Shown here one piece after another: positions 35,463 to 46,870 of a stretch of 64,000 nucleotides of DNA. Source of the DNA: Piper betle (lineage: Eukaryota; Streptophyta; Magnoliopsida; Piperales; Piperaceae); contig JAURVB010003255.1 in the NCBI GenBank assembly GCA_033002965.1, positions 1 to 64,000 of the forward strand, given 5' to 3'. Position numbers and translations under genes: made by a program. Position 1 is the stretch's first letter. Each line of letters opens with the position of its first letter. The notes beneath the pieces are model-generated. The model worked only from the letters and a program-made list of their open reading frames with translations, did not search any database and was not told where the DNA came from.

Positions 35463-37354
35463 TGTAAAACCAGTTATTCGAGTAAGGGTTTTATAGTCTA
35501 AACCAGGCAGTTCGACCGATATTTTCAGTCGAGTCAAGTTTTAATTATGAGACGACCATTCGTTTTTCTCATCAACCATTCATTTTTCTCACCGACCATT
35601 CATTTCTCACACTAACCATTCGTTTTTCTTTAACGGACCATTCATTTTTCTCACCGACCACTCATTTTCTTCCCCTAACATCCATTTATTCCACACTTCT
35701 GGCATAGCCACCACCATCCTTCTCACCCAACTTTCTTCTTCTTTTTCTTCCTTCTCTTTTCCCCACAATACTCACTCAAGCTGGCCACAACCTCGTTGCC
35801 GTCGCCTCATGACTGATGATTAGGTACGGAGCAAGAACTCACCGCCTAGGCACAAAGACACTCTCGGAACTTCTACTAGGACCATTAGGACTCGTTTTCT
35901 GTTTTACATTCTATTGTGTATGGTTTTATTATTTGCAGGACGAGTTAAGTGGCTTTTTATTGAATCCCACTGAAACCGAGTTGTTTAATCTATCAATCTT
36001 CCGGATTAATAACCCTCGAGGATGAGATCCCTCAAGTATGTTTTCAAAAATAAGGTCCACAACAAGTTTCCTTTAGGCTTATTTTATAAATCCCTACCTA
36101 GACCTATTTACATCTAGTTTTCATGTTTTCAATGTGGGAAATTCAACAACAGTGTTACGCGAGTGGGCATGTGCTAGTCGAAGCCGGAGATCCTGAAAAC
36201 CATATAATGCGAGCAGGCATTTTCCAATCGAAGCCAGAAATACTGACAACCATGTTATGCGAGTAGCATGTGCCTGTCGAAGCCGAGAATATCTACAACC
36301 ATGCTATGTGAATAGACACATACCAGTTGAAGCCGGGAATATCGACAACCATGCTACGCAAGTGGGCATGTGCCAGTCAAAGTCCAAAATACTGACAACC
36401 ATGTTATGAGAGCGGGCATGTGCCAATTAAAGTTGGAAATACTAACAACCATGTTATGCAAGCGGCATGTGCAAGTCGAAGCCGGGTATATCGACAACCA
36501 TGTTATATGGTGAGTATGTGCCAGTCAAAGCTGGAATACCAACAACTGTGCTACAGAAGTGAGTATGTTAGAGATGCTTTAAGTTTAGTAGATGACCTTC
36601 AGAGAATTAATGATAAATTTAAAAAATATTTTCTTTCATATGAGAGTTTTCTCTAATTGCCAGTTTGATATTAATTATGTTTTGGACCAGTAACACTCGT
36701 TACTGACGTTTTTCTTTTGCAATATATGCAGGTGATGACCATGAATAGGATGAGCCAACCTTGACGGGGAACAGTGATGTCTCTTCCATAGACACATGTC
36801 AAACGATAAAATGTTAATGTTTTGTTTATGTTGTCATTATATTGAAAATGATATGATGTAATATAAGATATGATAATATGATAGTGATATTATGATTTGA
36901 AAACAAATATTACTGTGCAAATCAAATGATAAAAGTGATATGAATAAAATTAACAGGTGGGTCGAGACCCAAAGCGTAGAATATTCTTAGGTGACAGAAT
37001 TAAATATTTATGTGAAAATAAAATGCAATGAATGTATATTGATTTATGTAATTATACATGTTGTTTTGATAGGATGGCGCTTAATTGCATGTTTAGGGAA
37101 AACTCTATTCGACTTATTTAACAAATTTTTATCGATTTTCATCGAAATTGTTTTGGTATGCAAATTGATTGTCATGTCATCCATGCAATAGCATGTTAGG
37201 GATCCGTACATTCATCCATGCATAGCAATTGACATCTTTTATCTTGAGATACCGAGTGTAGATCCACAGGGTTGGGTTTGGGTTAACTAACTTAACTTGG
37301 ACCAGTGACATTCTGGTTTGGTTCTTGAGTGTAAACTGGATTTAGGGTGTTACA
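35463..37354 (+). repeat. 5' LTR of element C
   Basis: Starts TGTAAAACCAGTTATTCG and ends TTTAGGGTGTTACA. Near its start an 18-20 base unit GACCATTCATTTTTCTCAC is repeated about six times (35563-35670). It contains the block AGGAACTCACC-like to TTATTTGCAGGACGAGTTAA (35822-35948), a 50-bp tandem array (36153-36565) and the ACTCGTTACTGACGTTTTTC to ATATATGCAGGTGATGACC module (36688-36740). Confidence 0.85.
36153..36565 (+). repeat. 50-bp tandem array in 5' LTR of element C, about 8 copies
   Basis: Unit approximately ATGCGAGTGGGCATGTGCCA then GTCGAAGCCGGAAATACTGA then CAACCATGTT. Copies differ by substitutions and 1-2 base indels. The same array is in the 3' LTR at 40028-40450. The unit length is not a multiple of three, so no long repeat frame results. 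Confidence 0.85.
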
Positions 37355-37359
37355 ATTTT

Positions 37360-37371
37360 TGGTATCAGAGC
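37360..37371 (+). other. Primer binding site of element C (initiator tRNA-Met type)
   Basis: TGGTATCAGAGC, a perfect match to the usual plant initiator-Met primer site, 5 bases after the LTR end TGTTACA at 37354. Confidence 0.9.
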
Positions 37372-37689
37372 AAACTCTTTGTCAATTCAGGTGGAAGATA
37401 TTTTCATATGTGATGTGTATGCAAAGATTACTCCAAGTCTAGCAGGCAGGTATATGTTTCTGTCCTTGTTGTCTTTGATTTATAAATTTCTCACAAATGG
37501 GTAGTATGGAATTATTTCCAGGATTGGATAAGTGAGTAAGGGTAATCATAGTAAGAACTCGAAGTACTTGAAAGAGGGTTCCATATCCTCCTTCTCCCCG
37601 ACAAGCTAGCCCTACTCATCTTCACAGCGAGATGGGGTCTAGCTGATCTAGAGCTGCACCGCTGCTAGGAAATCATAGTGAGCCAAGCT

Positions 37690-39040
37690 AAGTAAGCCGC
37701 CGTAGCGGGAGCCATCGTAGTGGAAGCCATCGAAAAGTTAGAAGCCGTCAGACCAAAATGGAGGCTACCATTGCACGGTTGGCAGAAGTACAAATGTAGC
37801 TACAAGAGAGTCAGGAGGAATTTTGGAGAGAACTATGACAAATAGCTCTCATAGTAGCATGAACAGAGAAGATAATAGCTGTGGATGACATGGCATAAGG
37901 AGAGCCTACTGTTACCATGGGCCCTTCACTGCCGCCTCCTCCACCACCGCTACATCAAGGGACCGCTCCCTAGAACCATTCTACCGGTTACTCCACTTCA
38001 AGCAGGAATGGGTACAAAGGGTAGTGGACTCGCAAGAAATGACAGTGTATAGTAGGTGCACCAGGCTTTGATAATACTTCAGCAGGGGCAGTATCGCCAT
38101 TTCTGCAATTCAAGATTGGAGAAGGATCAAACAAATTGACATGTGATAGAAATCTTGGATTGTGGCAATATGAGCGGTTTGTGAAAAATGGAGGATGCCC
38201 ATTCATGGGAAAATTAGACGCAAACGAAGCTTCCTAGTGGATTTCATCAGTCGTGGGCGTATTAGGGAGTCTAGCATGTCCGATGGAGCCCTGTGTACAA
38301 ATATTGCGGGAGCATTACAGGATGAGGCTAGAATATGGTGGGATTCAGTCATAGCCTCCACATTTACAGGCAGGCAACCTTAGGATGTGACATGAGATGA
38401 ATTCAAAGTTGAATTTGATGGAAAATATTTTCCTCGTAATGTAAGGAAGAGGAAGGAAAGTGACTTTCAGACACTTACATAGTGACCCATGAGTGTAGCA
38501 TAGTATGAATACCAATTCAAAGCATTGGAAAGATTTGCACCAGATTTAGTGTCAATGGAACAACTAAGAGTCAAATGCTTTTACGAAGGTCTACACTATG
38601 AGAGTCGTCAAGTACTAATTGACAAGAAATTTATCACTTTTGGAGATGTGGTGAGAGCTGCAAGCGAAGCTGAGCAAATCTTGGCTACACGATCCTGATG
38701 ATAAAAAACAACAGCACCTTCAACAATATCAATTGGATCAAAGAACACAATGGAGACGTCTGATAGATGCTCCAACTACAATGAGAGCCATGATGAACAA
38801 GTTCAGGAGAACATACACCCAACATGTCAGAACTGTGGACGCCATCATGGAGGATTATGTAGAGAAGGTACAGGTGCATGTTTCAGATGTGGTGAACCAG
38901 GATATCGGGAATAGAATGTTTGACTACTCAGCACCAACAGTCAACCCTTCCGGCACTGCCACGGCCACTAATGCTTCCAGCTACCCCATTGCATCAGAAA
39001 AGAGGCCAATAGAACCAAGGGTACAGATAGAGAAATAGTG
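37690..39040 (+). pseudogene. Gag of element C, broken
   Basis: Pieces of one Gag in order: a helical N-terminal part (EATIARLAEVQ and LQESQEEFWREL near 37760-37850); the capsid core GALQDEARIWWDSVIAS (38310-38360), DEFKVEFDGKYFPRNVRKRK (38395-38455), MSVA and YEYQFKALERFAPDLVSMEQ (38490-38570), CFYEGL and ASEAEQIL (to 38690); then a zinc knuckle CQNCGRHHGGLC (38825-38860) and a second CFRCGEPGYRE (38878-38912) in which the His position is Tyr. In-frame stops include TGA for the conserved Trp before DEF and TAG for Gln and Glu. There is no pol after it. It would have supplied the capsid of the particle. Confidence 0.8.
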
Positions 39041-39324
39041 GTCAATAGTCACTTAGACAGCAAGAAAGGGGTCCAAATGAGGGAGGAATGATGGCTGTCA
39101 GGACAAGACAAGAATAGCTTGCTTTGAATCAGAGAGGAATGCCAATAACACCACATGCAAGACCGTCCACTTTGGCACCACCATGGGCAGTAGGGATGGA
39201 CACAGCCACAATTGCTGAAGCACTAGAGGATACAACAGACGCGACAGGTATACACGCATTCTACTTTAGATTTCAAATTTAGTGGATAGCTACAAGAATA
39301 AACCTCCTTGATCTAAAATTTCAA

Positions 39325-39353
39325 GGATGAAATTATAATTAGGAGGGAAGATT
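39325..39353 (+). other. Polypurine tract region of element C
   Basis: AAGGATGAAATTATAATTAG then GAGGGAAGAT directly before the LTR start TGTAAAATTTG at 39354. It matches the interior tail of the other chromovirus elements in the window. Confidence 0.75.
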
Positions 39354-41347
39354 GTAAAATTTGTGATTCAAGTCAGGGTTTTATAGTCTGAACTAGGCAG
39401 TTTGTCCATTATTTTCAGTCGAGTCAAGCTTTAATTACGAGACAACCATTCGCTCTTCTCATCGACCATTTGTTTTCTCCTTAACCATTCATTTTTATCA
39501 ACTGACCATTCGTTTTTCTCACTGACCAATTGTTTTCTTCCCCCTGACATCTATTTATTCCATACTTCAAGCAAAACCACCACCATCCTTCTCACCCAAC
39601 ATGCTTCTTCTTTTTCTTCCTTCTTCTTTCCACCACAATACTCACTTGAGCCAGCAAAAACCTCATCACCGTTGCCTCATGACTGACGATTAGGTATGGA
39701 GTAGGAACTCACCACCTAGGCGCCAAGATACGGTCGAAGCTTCTACCAAGTCTGTTTGGACTCATTTTCTGTTTTATGCTCTATTCTATTTTCTATAGTT
39801 TTATTACTTGTAGGCTAAGTTAAGTAGCATTTGATCGAATCATACTTATCCCGGGTTAATTAATTGATCGATCTTTCAGATTAATAACCCTTGAGGATGA
39901 GATACCTCGAGTATGCTTTCAAAAATAAGATCAACCACAAGTTGCCTTTGGGCCTATTTTATAAATCCCTACCCATACCTATATACATGTGGTTTCGTGT
40001 TTTCAATGAAGGAAATTCAACAACAATACTATGCGAGTGGGCATGTGCCAGTCAAAGCCAGGGATACTGACAACCATGTTATGAAAGCAGGCATGTGCCA
40101 GTCGAAGTCGGAAATACTGACGACCATGTTATACGAGTGGCATGTGCTAGTCAAAGTTGGGAATACCGATAACCATGCTATGCGAGTAAGCATATGCCAG
40201 TCAAAGCTGGAAATACCAACTAGCATGCTATGCAAGTGGGCATGTGCCAGTTGAAGCTAGAAATACTGACAACCATGTTATGCGAGTAGGCATGTGCCAG
40301 CCGAAGCTGGAAATACTGACAACCATGTTATGCATGTTATGCGAGTGGCATGTGCCAGTCGAAGCCGGGAGTACTAACAACCATGTTATGCAAGTGGGCA
40401 TGTGCAAGTCAAAGCCAAAAATACCGACAACCGTACTATGTGAGTGGGTATGGAGATAAGGAAAGGGCTTAGGATATAATAGTAGTCCAAAGGGACCAGA
40501 AAATGAAATGAGAAAATACCGAGAGAGGCATCAATAGTAGCAAATCAGTTCAGTTATAGATGCTTTCAGTTTAGTAGATGTCCATCAAAGAGTTCACGAT
40601 AATATTTTAAAAAAATATTTTCTTTCATATGATAGTTTGCTCTCATAGCTAGTTTGATATTAGTTATATTTTGGACCAGTAATACTCGTCGTTCACATGA
40701 GTTTTTTTATAAAATATGTAGGTGATGATCATGAGTTTGATGAGACAGCCTGGATGGAGGAGCAGTGACGTCTCTTGATACACACATGTGAGATTTTAGA
40801 ATGTTAATGTTTTGTTTATTTTGTCATTATATTGAAAATGATGTGATGTAATTAAAGGTATGATAATATGATGGTGATATTATGATTTGAAAAGAAATAT
40901 TAATGTGCAAATCGAATGATAAAAGTTATATGTGAATAGAATTAGCAGGTTGGTCGAGACCTTAAGTGTATATTATTTTGAGGTGACAAAATTAAATGTT
41001 TATGTGAAAAATATGATGCAATGAATCTATATTAATTTATGTAATTATACATGTTGTTTTGATAGGATGGCCCTTAATTGCATATTTAGGGAAAACTCTG
41101 TTTGACTTATTTAACATATTTTTATCCATTTTTATCGAAATTATTTTGGTATGAAATTGATTGTCATGTCATCAATGCAATAGCATGCTAGGTATTTGTA
41201 AATTCATCCATGCATAGCAATTGACATCTTTCATCGTTGAGATGCCGAGAGTAGATCCACAGGGTTGGGTTTGGGTTAGCAGACCTAACCAGGACAAGTG
41301 GTATTCTTATTCGGTTCTCAAGTGTTAACCAGATTTGGGGTATTACA
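39354..41347 (+). repeat. 3' LTR of element C
   Basis: Starts TGTAAAATTTGTGATTC, ends TTGGGGTATTACA, collinear with the 5' LTR throughout, including the CCATTCATTTTT repeats, the GTTTTATTACTTGTAGGCTA block (39798-39815), the 50-bp array (40028-40450) and the ATACTCGTCGTTCAC to AATATGTAGGTGATGATC module (40680-40730). Confidence 0.85.
40028..40450 (+). repeat. 50-bp tandem array in 3' LTR of element C, about 8 copies
   Basis: Same unit as 36153-36565 (TATGCGAGTGGGCATGTGCC, AGTCGAAGCCGGAAATACTG, ACAACCATGT). One copy near 40325 has an extra TATGCATGT. Frames 39913-40254 and 40029-40235 are products of the array. Confidence 0.85.
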
Positions 41348-41638
41348 TTTATAATGCTCATGCTGTTTTGTGTAATTAAACGATTTAATTAAATCACAGT
41401 TTGATAAATATGAAAAGATGTGAAACCTAATAGATGTTAGGTAATTTGACTAAGTGGGATCAATGAAAACTAAACTACATGGTTTCGATGTTTTCATAAT
41501 GTTAAGGGAATGCAATGGCCGGGCCTACGCCTACCTAGTAACAAAAAATATATTGGTTAAACCCACAGGTTGTACAAATAAAAATTTGGGCATTCACAGT
41601 AGCAACTATCATAGTTACGAAGGTTATTGTATACATAT
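41348..41638 (+). mobile_element. LTR, family G copy 3, part 2 of 3
   Basis: After the TTTAT duplication the sequence continues copy 3: CGATTTAATTAAATCAC matches GATTTAATTGAATTG at 12900, and GAAGGTTATTGTATACATAT matches GGCTATTGTACACACAACAC at 13112. It is cut at 41638 by the solo LTR-A. Confidence 0.6.
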
Positions 41639-44269
41639 TATAACGACCCGCCATTTGTCACAACATTGTGGGCCTAGCTGGCAAGGTGTTACTCAAAATT
41701 TAAGCAAATATGTCTAACATTTTTGTAAACAAAAACATATATAAAGATCCCACAGTCTTGGACCGTTTCCCAGTAGCCACACTTATTTCTCAAATAGTAA
41801 AAAAAGAAAGGAGTCCTCATATTTATTTTGCTCCATGCTCTGGTTGTCAATCACCTAATCTCGTATCTGCACACCTGCAGAGGCAATTCCGCGTTAGTGA
41901 TTACAACACTAAGTAGTATAATAGATAAAACAAAACAAGTACATTCCACTATTTCCTTAAGTTTATTTTAATATGCGGTGGAGCGATTCCGCTGTACTCC
42001 AAAACAATGCGGAGGAGGTATCCGCTGTGATCCGCACACCCCGGCCGTAGCCGTTTTGTGGGGAGGCTACCACTACCGTCTCCAGTGCCAGTGCCTCACA
42101 CACCCCGGCCGTAGCCTTTTTGTGGGGTAGCTATCACTGCACTCAGGTGATTGCTGCGCCCCGTTTGTGGGGAAGCTCTCACTACCAATTTTAGTGCCAG
42201 TGCCTCGCACACCCCGGCCGTAGCCTTTTTATGGGGAGGCTATCACTGCACTCCGGTGCCAGTGCCTTGCACACCCCGGCCGTAGCCTTTTTATGGGGAG
42301 GCTATCACTGCACTCAGGTGATTGCTATGCCCCGTTTGTGGGGAAGCTCTCACTGCCAACTCTAGTGCCAGTGCCTCACACACCCCGGCCGTAGCCTTTT
42401 TATGGGGCGGCTATCACTGCACTCCGGTGCCAGTGCCTTGCACACCCCGGCCGTAGCCTTTTTATGGGGAGGCTATCACTGCACTCCAGTGCGATGGAGG
42501 AATCGCTGTGCCTCACTCACCCCGGCCGTAGCCTTTTTATGGGGCGGCTATCACTACTCCAAAACAATGTCGATGCATTACACAATTTACGCACATAATA
42601 CAACCCAGTGTCGGACTGAGTCAATTCTTTGACCCTGGTTGCACTCGGTGCATGGTGGTCGAATCTGGGCTCAGGCTGACCTAGGCTACCAACAAGGAAA
42701 GTATGATGTTCTACCTATTATACATACCTGACTTGTGATTTCGTCTGACTATGAACCGTTAACCCTGATCTGAATAAGGGCATAAAATTATGCATTAGTA
42801 TAATTTTATTTTGCATGAACCTACATGCAACTTCATGACTAATATACTATCAATTTTAAATGATGTAATTAGTTCATGTTAGTCTTTATTTCTTATTAAA
42901 TTTTCAGCAATTCTAATGATAATTAATTATTAATTATCCCCATCCAAATCCCCATTATCTAATTGATAATTCAATTATTAACATATCCCATACTTTAGTC
43001 TTTTGTATTTACCTTATATTCTAACTCAACCGCATCGAGTTCTCCTATATTGACCTGGTTGCCATCCCACTTTAACAATTCATTTAATGACCCCAAAGCT
43101 CCCAGTTTTATTATAATCAATCAGCAAAAGCCGGTATTTTAACCATGCATGGCGACCAACCAGTAATGTGGCGGCCTCCATTTGCTGCTATGGCGTCACC
43201 AAATTGGCCACCACATGGCAACCCTCAACTAGTCCTTGGTGACCCCATCCTGGCCACCCAAACAGCAACCTCGACCAGACCCATGGCGACTATTCTAGTC
43301 AGCCACATAAATAGCAACCCGACCAGCCCGTCTTCTTTTCCTTCCACCCAAATTTCAGACCCAATCTTCTATCTACCCCACTAATCTGATTGGAAAAATA
43401 CCAAAGATCCATCCTTTATCCGCTGCTGTCTCATGGAACTCGGACTACACCCTACATGGGGACCTTAATTTCACCATTCATGGTGTCCGACAAGCAGCCA
43501 TGGAGACCAAGTCCTACCCCATGAAGGTGACGACCATCACCACCCCAAGTGACGACGAGTCTGCCCTTTCCATGGCGGATCCACGTCTGGCCAGCAACAC
43601 CACCCAATCAACACCAACCTGGTCTCCCTACACTTCCTGATTTACATCTGTCCCTGTCAGTCTAACTCGGCCACCCAAGGCGACTCCGTCTGGCTAGCAG
43701 CACCGCTGGGAACACTCCCTACTTCCAGTACGTCAACCCAACTCACAAGGATGGAGGATGGTGTTATTGTTGCTGCTAAAATAGCAGGACGTCCTCCTGG
43801 TTTTCTTCTTCCCTTGTTGATTTCTCATTTAATTCTTATGTTTAACATGTTTATGATTTATGCAACATGTGTATGGATGCAACAAAAGAAAAAGAAAGGA
43901 AAAGGAATTACCCGAGCGAAGGAGGAAAGCCAGCATCTGTCCAAGGAGGAGAAAGATGTAGAAGACGCCCTCCCTTCTCCTTTTACAAAGAATGGAATGA
44001 CGGCTAGGGTTTGTGGAAACACCCTTTCACCGCAATTCCTTTAATCGGGTAATTGGGTAATCAATACGGTTCACTTAACCATTTTAGTTAACCTCTTAAA
44101 CGGGTACATGGTATGATTCACTTAAATGGTTAGATGGATAAATAATGTGGTCGACTTGACCGATTCAAGTAGAATCATCCGGTTAGAAATTACTTCTCAA
44201 TTAACCGGGTAATTCATACCTAACCAGCTAACGAAATTTTTTCCCCATGTTCGATTCCCCCGCGTCGAA

Positions 44270-44300
<31 letters not shown>

Positions 44301-44341
44301 TATTTATTTTTATTATTTTTATTTTTTTCCGGGTCATCACA
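41639..44341 (-). mobile_element. Solo LTR, family A, minus strand (2.70 kb)
   Basis: On the minus strand it starts TGTGATGACCCGG at 44341 and ends GGCGGGTCGTTATA at 41639 (CA decayed to TA). A perfect 5-bp target duplication CATAT flanks it at 41634-41638 and 44342-44346. No interior sequence is attached. It is collinear with the plus copy at 22250, including the hairpin array (41990-42570), the inverted leader GGCGTCTTCTACATCTTTC and the terminal 300 bases. It interrupts LTR-G copy 3. Frames at 43145-43384 and 43751-44044 lie inside it. Confidence 0.9.
41990..42570 (-). repeat. Family-A hairpin tandem array (copy 3, inverted)
   Basis: About nine units of CACCCCGGCCGTAGCCTTTT, GGGGCGGCTATCACTGCACT and CCAGTGCCTTGCA, alternating with longer units carrying GATTGCTATGCCCCG and TTTGTGGGGAAGCTCTC. 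It is the reverse complement of the arrays at 2940 and 23750. Confidence 0.85.
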
Positions 44342-45170
44342 CATATATTACTTATAATCATTTATGGGGGCTTAATTACACGGTTGTATAGACAAAGTCA
44401 TAATGCAAAACCTAAGAGTTGAGATGTAAGTTGGGAATATCTCATGGCAGATCAGTAAACCATTATATTATTTGAAAATTTGCTCATAGTTGATGAGTAA
44501 TATAATACTATATAGACAAGGTTGATATTAATAATTATTATTTTATCTGGTTTTATTGTTGTGAAAAGATGAGTAGATGATGTGTGTGCTACATGTCGTT
44601 CAATCAGCAAATTAATTCATGGAACATATATGTAGAAGAAACACACTACAAAGGGTGAAATCAAGATAAATTAAGGGAGACTAAATCACTACAAAGGGTG
44701 GTACCTCTCACTAAAAATTAAATAAAATGATGATGCTAATACAAATATTAGTAAATCTCGAAAATATAAAAGATGAAAGAGTAAAGGCTTCTAAAGAATA
44801 GTTACACTTTAATTTAAGATGATATTAGATTAACTAAGTGGTTAATTGATCTAGTAATTGACTAAGATGAATGTTGAATAAATCATATTTATCCTTGTTA
44901 TATTTATGATTATGTTAAACACTATTTATAGATGTACATGATGCGTATATTGAACTTGTACATTGTTGATTATTTGATTAATTCATATTTTCCTAATATT
45001 GCTTACTACGTATACGAATAGATGACAAAGTAATGGTACTTAGTGTAGAGCGGGTAAAGTTTATTTTTGTACGCAGGTTAGCATGTGAGGATCTAGAGAA
45101 CGAAGGGATAGAGATCAGCAATAGATTTATCTTTACTTCTATATTTAAAATTCTGATTCAAGCATTTAAA
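44342..45170 (+). mobile_element. LTR, family G copy 3, part 3 of 3 (right edge uncertain)
   Basis: Resumes after the CATAT duplication: ATTACTTATAATCATTTATG matches AACACTTATGATCATAATGA at 13130; TTTTCCTAATATTGCTTACT (44990) matches TTTTCTTATTATTGATACTT at 13628; GCATGTGAGGATCTAGAG (45082) matches the corresponding part near 13710. Similarity is not visible beyond about 45170. Confidence 0.55.
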
Positions 45171-45649
45171 TTGTGAAAATATTTCAAATTACGAGAAAAA
45201 CATGATTGAACTCGTATTCAAAATTCAAAAAAATCCACAACGTAAAGATAGGCCTATGCAATCAAACATTAAACAAAAAAACTAAGAGAAAGGCTAGAAG
45301 AAGAAACCTCGTTTGCTTACTCTCCTACTAAATCATATATTCTTTATATGTTGGAGTACAAGCAATGAGGCAATATAAAGTGGTTGAAAGCTTTGGGAGG
45401 AGGTCACAGGTATTGATAAACGTGAACATGAACATCTTCTCTTCCTTATCAAAGTGCATATATGACCATGTACGTGTATTTTTATATGCAACATATTTCC
45501 ATGTGAATGTTCGCCTTGTGCATGTTTGAACCAACTTGGTCTTCCTCCTTCAAATATTACTCTTATGCCACAAAACCTCACTTACAATAATTTTAAGCTC
45601 CATGTAAATTTCACGGTTCCGAGCTCTTTCATCAAGTAAAGCTATTATT
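45171..45649. other. Unassigned flank left of the CACTA-type element
   Basis: No repeat partner seen in the window. Overlapping minus-strand frames of 82 and 68 codons (45333-45581 and 45328-45534) read protein-like (for example GHICTLIRKRRCSCS; TWKYVAYKNTRTWSYMHFD), but I recognise no domain, splice pattern or start context. It could be old host sequence or an undetected element. Confidence 0.4.
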
Positions 45650-45834
45650 CACTAATAAAAAAATAATCTTATGTCACAAAAATTTCCGTGGCAAAAGCCC
45701 CCTAAACTATGAAAAATTAATCTTTGTCGTGAAAATTTGTCACCGATGAGTGTTGTGGTAAAAACCTTCGCCTCTTGTTAGATTGACACCAAAAAACAGT
45801 GTTAAAATATTGGTCACAATCATAGTAATAAAGG

Positions 45835-46070
45835 CCTGTCTTGGCTTGCCAACCATGCGGCCACAAGGTGATGGGTCGAGGTGGCTGCCTTGGTCCCGTC
45901 CATGCAGCCACCTGCTGGCAGGGCCAAGGTGGCCACCTCAACTCCCATCCATGCGTCCCCCTGGTTGGCAAAGCCAAGGTAGCGAGCGAGGCTTCCTATC
46001 CACGCCTCCTAGTGGTCATATGGAGGGCCTCCTAGTGGTCTTACGGAGGGCACCGGTAACGGCTGGGTAA
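45835..46070. repeat. GC-rich imperfect repeats inside the CACTA-type element
   Basis: Words CCATGCGGCCAC, GGTGGCTGCCTTGG, CCATGCAGCCACC, AAGGTGGCCACCTC and CCATGCGTCCCCC recur within 130 bases, and a second patch with the same words (GATGCGGCCAAAGG, GGTGGCCACCTTGGC) lies at 46670-46800. Partial palindromes (GGTGGCCACC) are present. Overlapping frames here (45717-45977, 45783-46070, 46650-47018) show no domain. Confidence 0.5.
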
Positions 46071-46870
46071 TGGTCTGGTTAGTAGCACTCACCGCAATCA
46101 TTTACTGTTTTAAAATTTTACATTAACCGAGCTATTAATTGAGTTTAAAAGGTTCCGCCTAATCGAGTTTTCACAAGATAGTAAACAAATGGTTAATTTT
46201 TTACTATTTTGTATATCATAAACTACTAATGTTACGTATGTTATAAGTTATAGTTATCTAAACTAACTTTTCATTCACAAAATATAAAATATTTTAACCT
46301 TCTAAATTATAATAAACTAATGTTGCAACTATGAAATATGCAAGTAAAAAATCTAAATTGACAATCTCATCAAATGGAAACTTTTAACAATTAAATATTT
46401 TAAGTTTAAGGGTGGGGGAGAGATGAATTATATAATTATATGTAAAATGACTAAGAAAAAATTAGTTAAATTAGTAAAACGGTCACGGTAGAACCTTCTA
46501 CCATTATCAATTATATTTGAAGTTGGTTCACTTAAATTACATAAGTTTATCACCGTTCTTATACAGCTGAATAAGTTGTTCACCGTTTTGTTCTATTTTA
46601 TTTAGATCGATTAGTAAATCGGTAAATTGGGGGACCATTTATAGCCCAAGTGACGGGGCCTAGGCGCAGCTCGGCTCGCCATCGATGCGGCCAAAGGGTG
46701 GCCAAGTTGGGGTGGCCACCTTGGCTTCCTATCTATGTGGACACCAGCTGGCCAAGGGACGGCATAGTCGTGGCGGCCGACTCATCTCCCCGTCCACATG
46801 GCCCAGTGACCGCATGCAATTTGGCTAGGCCAAGGCTCCACCTTAGTTCGTTTCAATGTGGCAACCATGC

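Larger units (their letters stand above)
35463..41347 (+). mobile_element. Complete gag-only LTR retrotransposon, element C
   Basis: Two LTRs (35463-37354 and 39354-41347), a primer site 5 bases after the first, a polypurine tract before the second, and a perfect 5-bp target duplication TTTAT at 35458-35462 and 41348-41352. The 2-kb interior codes only for a broken Gag; no protease, reverse transcriptase or integrase words are present between the zinc knuckle and the polypurine tract. This is the layout of the TR-GAG class of non-autonomous elements, which depend on a partner's enzymes. The LTRs differ at many positions (roughly 15 percent over the first 230 bases by eye), so the insertion is old. 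Confidence 0.85.

Noticed and set aside
35563..35670. GACCATTCATTTTTCTCAC repeats as binding-site clusters
   Set aside because: They are plain tandem copies at the LTR start that vary in number between the two LTRs; nothing links them to a known factor.
45717..46070. Overlapping 86- and 95-codon frames
   Set aside because: They lie in GC-rich repeats within the CACTA-type element, have no domain and overlap on opposite strands.
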